This document shows positions 56,690-64,000 of a DNA stretch of 64,000 bases, one piece after another (positions within the stretch are counted from its first letter, which is position 1; every line of letters begins with the position of its first letter). The stretch is from Cyclospora cayetanensis. Lineage: Eukaryota; Apicomplexa; Conoidasida; Eucoccidiorida; Eimeriidae. The stretch covers positions 1 through 64,000 of the forward strand of contig NW_020312150.1 of the NCBI RefSeq assembly GCF_002999335.1. The letters run 5' to 3'. Under the pieces are notes generated by a model. It saw only the letters and a list, made by a program, of their open reading frames with translations. It had not been told where the DNA came from and did no database searches. A program made the position numbers and the translations under genes.

Positions 56690-59600
56690 GCTTTGCCAGA
56701 TGAAGCGGTCGGAAGTTGGACAGCGCCTCAGCGACAACATTGCCTACCGATGGGGCTTCCTCGAATGAAGGACTTCTTGAGGCTTCAAGAGCAATTCAAC
56801 GCACCTCCTGGGTCTTCGGCTGGAAAAACAAAGCCCAATCGTGGTATAGAATCTTTGCATGTCAAACTTTTGTCCGGTGGATCTATCCTTATGCCTAAGG
56901 TGGACGGGATCAAGAATGCCGAAGGATACCGCTCTCCAATGCGACCCCAAACAGCCCGCCCAACAACGCTCCTGCTTCTATTGTGGGCGATTCATCCACG
57001 TGATCCTGAACTACAAGCGCATGATATAATCACGACTTCAACATTGCGATTAGGTTCCGCTTAATCAGGGTGTTTCGGCAAGCAAAGAAGGTGTATCAGG
57101 GAAACGCAAAGCCCCCCTCGTCAGGCTGTGGTAAAACAAAGAAGTCTACGAAGGCTAGAGTTGCAGTTGGAGATCCACCGCGGGTCGATTTTGCGCTGAA
57201 CAAAGCTAGAGCTCACGGTCAATAATTGCTATCGCTACTTGAAACTGGATGAAAAGTGGATCTGCTATCCGAGGACACATCGCAGAAGTGCAATCTGCAT
57301 GATTACTCGTTAGTGTAGTCCCTAGAACTCAAGTTTGCCAACGGGTGGCAGGAAAAAAGGATTGTCAAGGCTCTGATAGTTGAATGTCACTCAAACTCAA
57401 AATTGTGTTTTGTCACGGGAGTCCATGACTTCTGTATGGACTCGTGCACTGAAATTCTAGGTATTCCATGGGTGATCCAATGGAGGGCAAGCATGCGGCC
57501 ACAACTGTGCGCTGTGAGGGTACGTATTCCAGGAAGGGCAAGGAAGTAGCATCTGCTGGTCTTTTCAGCAACATTCAGTCCTGTGATAAGCACCACAGAG
57601 TCGGTGCCTAAATAAGGTGAGGCGGACTCTTCATGCGAGGAGCCCAGCAGAGCAGTTCTAGGAAACGGTTCCGAGCAAGCATCACGTGATGATGGTCCTA
57701 CAAATAACTTTTGTTTAAAAAAGGCTAGCGAGATTCCAGCTGAGGAACAACAGGAGAGCGCAGCTAGCAACGAATCCGTGGTCTTGCTATGAAATCACCA
57801 GCTGCCAGCAGGCTGGCCACCTGCGGGTCGTGTAGTGCAACGCATTGGGCTATTCTACCGGGAGCCGCCATGACATAACTAGGAAATTGAACGGCAGGCA
57901 GCTGATTCGCCCACTGGGAGTGAAGCTCAGGAATAGACTAGCGTTTTAGCGGCATGTCGCGGCATTGGCTCAAGACGGAAGGCGGAGCGTGTGCCTTAAC
58001 TTCGAGCCCCTAAACGATGTAATTGTTAAATACCAGCCTCTGATGCAATAAAAATTAGACGAGATACACAGATCAACACTATACTCGATATTTGAATTTC
58101 TTAACGTCCTCTTACAAGTCCCCATGCAGCCTGGTTACGAGCACAAAAACGGCATTCCATAGTCGCACTCGCAAATTCGAGAATGCCTGTATCCCACTTG
58201 AGTGTGTTTATGCCTCAACTAAAGTGTAGTAACAAGCTGATCGGCAGTTTAATAAGTGTATCAAGGAGGGGTAGATGGCTGTCTACAGAAATGGTGACTT
58301 ACTGTTCAGGCAAAATGTACAGGCATCTGCAGCCCCGGCGTGCGCTTCAGCTGCTGCAGCGCAAGCAATATACGTGAATGCATTCAAGCTTTAGTATTTC
58401 ATGAGTGTTAGTATGTTTCTTAAATCCCGTGTTTCGGCTGCCGGAATCAAGCCGGATCTTGAAATGAACATTCAACCAGCCGTTTTGCATTTACGCACCA
58501 GCAAGGGCTTTGCAAAGTTATAGAGGCTCTGTTATCCTACTACCAAACTTTTATTTGTAAGATTTTTCTAATCCATCATTTAAACAGCCTGTAATTAGGC
58601 TAAAGCGGCTCATTCCGCAGAAATGATGTTCATCAGTCGTCTTGAAGATCTACGGCACTTGCGCTGCCTGGAAGGGAGAACCACCAGAGCCACATCTTCC
58701 TTACAGCGGATGCCAGTAAAGTAGCTCTAGGGCTGCTTCTTCCCAACAAGATGCGGCTCTTTCAAACCATCAAACTAGTGCTTGTTATTCGCGTATCTTC
58801 CATGTAACCGAACAGCGGCATCCAATGCGGGATAGGAAGTGTATGGTGTGGTGGGGTGTGAAGCAATGCCACCCTATTTATATGGGCGTTTTGTTACTGG
58901 CCAAACTTACCGTTGGTCTTGAATGTTCCTCACCGACAGTCTTTGAAAGTGTGACAATTCACGAGCTGGGGCTTGACGCCTTCCCACGTACGACACGCTC
59001 CCACAAGGTCCCAGCGCTTCACCATTGTGCGACTCAACCGCTATTGCCCAAGCAAGCTCACGTTTTATATCAAACGTGCGCAACTCATTTCGGCAACCAC
59101 GATTGGCTATTGTCGCTAAAGTCCAGAGTCGCAAAAGGTTGAAAACTTCCACAGTTGAGGCTGGCCTGCACTGGCTCAAAATGAACCAGATGTTCCATCG
59201 CTTGTACATTCCGACTTCGTTCTGTGTTCTGCACGGATCAAGTGCTCATATGCTTTGGTCAGAGAGGGATTAACATTAGCTTAGACAGCACGTCACGGTC
59301 CTTCTGATGACGGGCGATGTATCCCGCGGTAGAGGGGTGTGCATTTCGTCCAGATTAGGCGCAGCTGAAGCAATAAAACTCTCCTACATACAATATTTCC
59401 CTAGCCTTTTTATTTTAAAGGAATTTTCACTGGTCTAACTGTGGGCCTCTTTGGTGGAATGCCGGAGACACAAGGGACAGGAAAGCATCTACGTCGCTGA
59501 CGAGAGACCCAACCGCTTGGTCCATTTTATTCTTTGCTGCAGTCTTGTCATAGCTCAAGAAGGTAGTCAAATTACTTATCTCTTACTTGAAAACTTCTCT

Positions 59601-59770
59601 TAGTCCCCAGGAGTGTGATTAAGAAGAAGGGTCAGACGTGCGTCAGTTCGTCCTGGCGGGCCTTTGTGATCTGCCTGCACGTTGACCACAATATGACCAC
59701 TGCGAAGCGCCCTAAGGCAGATGGACGAACAGAAGTCACCAGTCTCACTTTTCTGCATTTCTTGTGACCC
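56690..59770 (+). mobile_element. Decayed Ty3/gypsy retrotransposon, ordered gag-PR-RT-RNase H-IN
   Basis: Motifs occur in canonical Ty3/gypsy order on the plus strand, in changing frames and with many stops. Gag nucleocapsid knuckle at 56973-57014: CFYCGRFIHVILNY, a CCHC motif whose last Cys is now Tyr. End of the protease at 57453-57471: ILGIPW, the block that follows the retropepsin core. Reverse transcriptase start at about 57900-58130: LIRPLGV, then CLNFEPLNDVIVKYQPL and QVPMQPG. RNase H at 58702-58740: TADASKVALG, followed by TEQRHP. Integrase end at about 59650-59740: TTAKRPKADGRTE. The order protease-RT-RNase H-integrase separates it from copia-type elements. No LTRs, primer-binding site or target duplication were seen, and the true ends lie outside the recognised motifs. 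It cannot encode working proteins. Confidence 0.75.
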
Positions 59771-62099
59771 TATGCTCGCAAATGTCTAAATACTTGGCTT
59801 GGGCTTTTCCTCGTGCCGATTAGGTTTTACCCCAACAGTGCATTGGTCTACACTCTATTCCTCTGCATGCCTAGCTGCACTTAGAAGCCCCTCTCTATTC
59901 GAAGTCTTGACCTGGTTAAGCAAACTTTTTTGAATAGCTACGGTAGGATTGAAAGCCCTTAGGACTATGTAAGTGCCTTATGAGGCACGCGTTCACCCCA
60001 AAAAACGACGCAGCTCTAGGCCAAGTTGCTCGTTCGCCGTCCCACGGCCCCCCCTACAGCCGGGGCCCCAACGACAGTCTCACCGACGAGCTCAGATATC
60101 CCTCTAAATCTCCTGAACATGATGGGGTAGTAAAAGTCCACAATTGGTGCTGAGTCCGATGGACTGAAGATTCCAAACTCGCAGATCCTGCTGCACAGGC
60201 ACTAAATAAACCCTTGCAACTTGGCTTATTGTTTTGGAAATTAATTTGAAGACTGCAAAAAAAGCCCGGAGATCGATTACCTTCCGCGCTTTCGTACTCA
60301 CCCGAGCCGCATGCAGCGCACCTGCAAGCCAGATCCCCGCTGTAGTCAAGAGAGTTTACGTTGCTGGGAGCAGCTCTATGCCCCAAAGAAATAACAACCC
60401 TGCGCAGCATGAACATTCAAAGACTGTTTGACAATTGAATATCGCGACACTGTTGCGTGAAAACCCTGATTACATTAGCGCTGCCCCAGCCAGAAGCAAT
60501 CAGTCGAAAGGTGTACTGCGGCTGATGCGGCTGTCGCTATTTGCCCATGCTTCCGCCTTGCCCATAGTTCAGTTCAATTTTCTTGTTAGGCTTAATTTCA
60601 GTAAGGGTACGCAAACAAGGAATTATGGCAGAATATCTTTCCCCATATTCGTTCTGGTCACAACAAATGTTCTGTAGCTTATTACATAATTATATTCTTG
60701 CACTAACCAATTTAGGAGCTCAGCGTACTGAATGGCCATGGGTGTGCAGTGTCACTAGTGCTTCACGTGACAGTGCTAAGAGCGCATCTCCAGTTGGAAA
60801 TAAAGCAGCTGTACGCAAGCGTACGTGTCTTAGCTTCTTACAGGAATTCTTTTTATGAAGGGTAAATGCACGATCGACACGACAACAAAAGCACGCACTT
60901 GGGCTAAGTGTGGGCAGCAGTGGGGATTACAAGGAAATATCGATAGCAAAACCATGAGATTTGAAACTAGGCCTATATGGAAATTTTTGAGGCCACAATG
61001 CAGCGCAGAGCGTCAATGACCGACTGTATACCAGAAAAGAGCCAAAGCTATTCCTGTAATTACCTGTCGTGAGCCCGCTCGGATAATTGGTAGATATCCA
61101 TTGCATAGTTTTGTGGAAAGGGTCCATCCACTGTCCGCTACCAGCACAGAAAATTCGAGAGCACGTGCAGCTGAAAATTGTTGCCACGTCCTTTTCTTAA
61201 AGGCAAAAGCTTTTAAGTTGTACAATAAACAACACAAGGCATTGAATCGCCAGTGCCGCTCTCAGTTCTTTTGAGCACCGGTTGCTGGTGGAGAGTGAGC
61301 TCACAAGTTCTCTCTCTCTCCACATTCCTCAAGAAACAAGCTACCGTGTGCTACTTCAGGGCCCACTAATCAATCTGCCTCTAAGGCAGCTCCTCAAGAT
61401 CGGTTGACGGGTGTGGATGGGCCTAAAGGCTTGTATGATGTCTCTGGCGTTCTCTGAGTGTCGATGGGTTCCTATTTGTCAATAGTCTCTGGACACTCTT
61501 TTCACTTGATTGTGAAGCCTGTCTCTGACTCTATGCGTTTTGGCAGCAGGACCCTTAACAAGCATTTTGGTTCGGCGCCTTGTACCCTTGGAACGGCCGA
61601 TTTGAACTCGTCTGTTAAAGCATACTTTCTGGACTTTCCCAGTAGCGCTGCAAGAGAGAAACGTGAAATGCTGGGTGCTTCATCATTGTGATAGGAAGCT
61701 GAAATTTTCAGCCAATCGACCGAATACGTTGTAGAAAGTAAAATGCCAAACAGCCAAGCCTGAAAGCTTCGCAGTTCCGTGAGGCTGCATCAAGCGGGTG
61801 GACACCCCAAAGCATGCCGCCTTTAGGAACTTTCACTTCTCTGCGGATTTTTCTTTGGAGTTTTGCTATTGTACTGCCTGTTGTCACAGGATATGAGCTG
61901 CTGGGCATCCCACCACTTGGTAAACGGCTTGAGTCGCAGAAGTAATCCTGCAGGCTCAAGCTAAGCAACAGTGTAGAGATCTGGAGCACAAAGGAGATGC
62001 TGCCTATTGTTACCTCGAAAGAAAATAGGCTTATAAAGCCGTGAATAGTAGAGTTATTTGCTAATTGTGCCGCTGTAAAGGGAAGCTCTGATGCTGGTT
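59771..62099. other. Repeat-poor DNA between two opposing retroelement ghosts
   Basis: It separates the 3-prime part of the plus-strand element from the 3-prime part of the minus-strand element. LTR remnants of either could be here, but I could not recognise a terminal TG...CA repeat pair by eye. There are no gene motifs. Confidence 0.4.
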
Positions 62100-64000
62100 C
62101 CCCACTCTGAATGCATATGCAGGATCTACCCTAGCGGGTTGAGTGCACTCTCTCCAACCGTCGGATATCGGGTCCCAGCCACTTGAAAGGGCTTAACTGC
62201 TATTGAAGCTGTGGTAGAGCTCCCATAAATTTGCAATAAAGCGCTCATCGCCGTTTGAGACGAACTTGGCTCGAAACCCAGGATAACGCAACAGGCACTT
62301 CCCCAAACAGATCAAAGGTGCAGCCCACTGTTGCAGTTATACAAGTAGGAATGTAGCCAAAAATGTTCTTGCATTGATCTCTTCACGGCACAAAGTAACT
62401 CTCAGAGTGAAATACAACGACACGTGCGGCCATCGCCTGTTCAGAATCTGCAGGGTTAGCAGTAAAGCAAGACACATTTGGTTGCTCTGCAGCATAGTCA
62501 CGACCCTACGGATTCTTTGCGTATCTGCGCATGTTAGGCAATTATGACTGTTTGGCAGGGTAATCACAGGTTTTTATGCTACTCATATGACCTGTAGGGT
62601 AACTATGTGCATGGTACGTGACGTACTGACGACAGATTCTTTCAAGGGGAATTCAATCGCACCAGAGACCCTTCATGCGGCGCACAAGCAAACTTTTCTG
62701 GACTTCAGCTGGCGTTATCTCTGAAGTCGTTGCATTTGTTATGGTAAATCTGTTGGCTTCAGCTCTTATGAGGGCGTTCACAAAACCCGGACACAGTTGG
62801 AGGCACCGACATCACCATTCACCACCAAAGCAGACTTTCCAAGGGCATCTATCTTCATTCTGCAAGGATGTGAGGGGTTTGAATAATTTCGAGTAGGTTC
62901 CTTTTTATTTGGCGCCTTTACGACCATGCAGGAACCGACGTAGGCCTTCTCTCCGAATGGAGTATTCTCGTGTTCCTCAGTCAGATGAACTCAAGAGTGT
63001 CATAAAGTTTGATCGGAGATGAGCTTGGTTGCAGCAGCCTTATGTTTGGTGTGTAGTTACTGGGAGTCACGAGTACCTGGAGCCATCTTGCAGTTTGGCG
63101 ACGTGTGGGTTGTGTTGCTTTGAGCTCCAACAAGTACTGCAGCATCAGGTAGCCGCTGTAGCCATGCCCTTTACAACCAAGAAAAAGGGTCTTCCTTTCC
63201 CAAATTCTTAATGAGATTTAATACTCGAGGCAACATACTGTAAGCCATTTCTCAGCATCAGCAATCTTGTTAATCATGAAACCCAACGATTTTCCATGTT
63301 GCTGTACCACTCCTCGCCAACTGCGTATCTTGATGCATCTCCCCGAACATGACGCTTGCTGAGAACCAGCGCTTATCAAAATTGTGGAAGGCACTACAAA
63401 GCCTTAACTGCCCGCTTTATGCTCATCACTCCATCGGATTTCCATCCTGTTTTCCGTGAGCGCCGGAAATGGACTTCGCCATATAGACAAACAAAACGTT
63501 CGGTTCTTGTTCACTATGCTGAGAATGAGGAACTGCACTTGGGTGTTGTAGTGTTGGTCTTCTGAGCACGTACAAAAAGTGTCAAGGTTCGGTGAGCTTG
63601 AAGTTATTTTTGTCTGCGGTGATCCTCAGCCCTAGGTAGTCAATCGAGAAGCTGCCTCCGTAGCAGTTCTCAAGCTTGGGATACATTTTGTGGATTGAGT
63701 GCATTTGCAGCACTTTCCGTAACAACTTGACATAAGGGGCTTATTCTGCGCCGTATACGAGAACGCTGTGTAGCTAAGTAATTACTTCTCTGCCGCTGTG
63801 GGTTACGAGCAGATGATTCGATACTGCTTACTAGGTGTCTGAAGCTTCTCGCAAGCCAAAGATAATGATCTTGTACTCATAATGGCTCAATCCAATGAGG
63901 CCCCGCACCATTTCGCTTATCCCCAAATGCAAGTTGTATTTCACGAAAACCCTGCTTTATATCCATTCCCCACTGTCGTAGATATTTTTGGCACCATGCA
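62100..64000 (-). mobile_element. Decayed Ty3/gypsy retrotransposon (RT, RNase H, IN), cut by window end
   Basis: It reads on the minus strand from the window edge downward. RT fingers/palm: DIKQGFREIQL (about 63925-63960) and HYEYKIIIFGL (63854-63888). The position of the YxDD box reads stop-LHS then VLVYG (63755-63776), so both catalytic Asp residues are gone. RT thumb: VLQMHSIHKMYPKLENC and DYLGLRIT (about 63620-63705). RNase H: GDASRYAVG (about 63315-63341). Integrase: FVSNGDERF and DPISDGWRE (62150-62270), where the usual S-D of the second catalytic Asp is S-N. Frames shift several times and stops are frequent. The start of the element, with gag and protease, would lie beyond 64000. Confidence 0.8.

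Noticed and set aside
56693..57064. Plus-strand frame of 123 codons as a host gene
   Set aside because: The zinc knuckle in an adjacent frame and the following protease/RT blocks show it is part of a retroelement ghost.

Overview
The window looks like nuclear DNA of a coccidian apicomplexan, most likely an Eimeria species. Three things point there. Genes are dense with CAG/CAA/GCA trinucleotide runs that read out as poly-Gln, poly-Ala and poly-Ser in protein and as Leu/Cys runs in the other frames. Gene-rich trinucleotide-repeat segments alternate with gene-poor segments that lack such repeats. The gene content is also typical: an ApiAP2 factor, a rhoptry-kinase-like remnant, a large PHD/ePHD chromatin protein, short introns with GT-AG borders, and decayed Ty3/gypsy retroelements. 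No bacterial operon, ribosome binding site, CRISPR, rRNA or tRNA was seen.

Layout. Bases 1.6-12.7 kb are repeat-rich and hold a small acylated Pro/Ala-rich protein (+), a riboflavin kinase fused to a decayed HAD-like domain (-) and a divergent protein kinase with Gln-rich flanks (-). Bases 12.8-28.3 kb are repeat-poor: one intact two-exon METTL21-like methyltransferase (18.7-19.95 kb, -), a frameshifted rhoptry-kinase-like pseudogene (21.6-23.5 kb, -) and a Ty3/gypsy scrap near 25.2 kb (-). Bases 28.3-54.3 kb are repeat-rich: a 12-kb gene with three PHD-ePHD cassettes and a Tudor-like end (-), an ApiAP2 gene of about 7 kb (-), and, divergently, a SWEET-type sugar transporter with a secretory leader (+). 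Bases 54.3-64 kb are repeat-poor and carry two ordered Ty3/gypsy ghosts in opposite orientation, one plus (56.7-59.8 kb) and one minus (62.1-64 kb, cut by the window end).

Most genes are split. I rebuilt exon borders by hand, requiring GT-AG ends, matching phase at each junction and a continuous family motif across it. The SWEET, riboflavin kinase, methyltransferase, kinase and most PHD-gene junctions meet all three tests where a motif spans them. Less certain are PHD exon 2 to exon 3, the most 5-prime junction of the ApiAP2 gene, the last exon of the riboflavin kinase gene and the 5-prime end of the kinase gene.

Functionally the intact genes cover chromatin reading (PHD/ePHD/Tudor), transcription (ApiAP2), signalling (kinase), protein methylation, flavin cofactor synthesis and sugar transport. 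There is no sign that they form one pathway. The strongest unusual features are the triple PHD-ePHD architecture, the SWEET with a signal peptide and Ala-rich N-terminal domain, and the catalytically emptied HAD domain fused to a riboflavin kinase with intact motifs.
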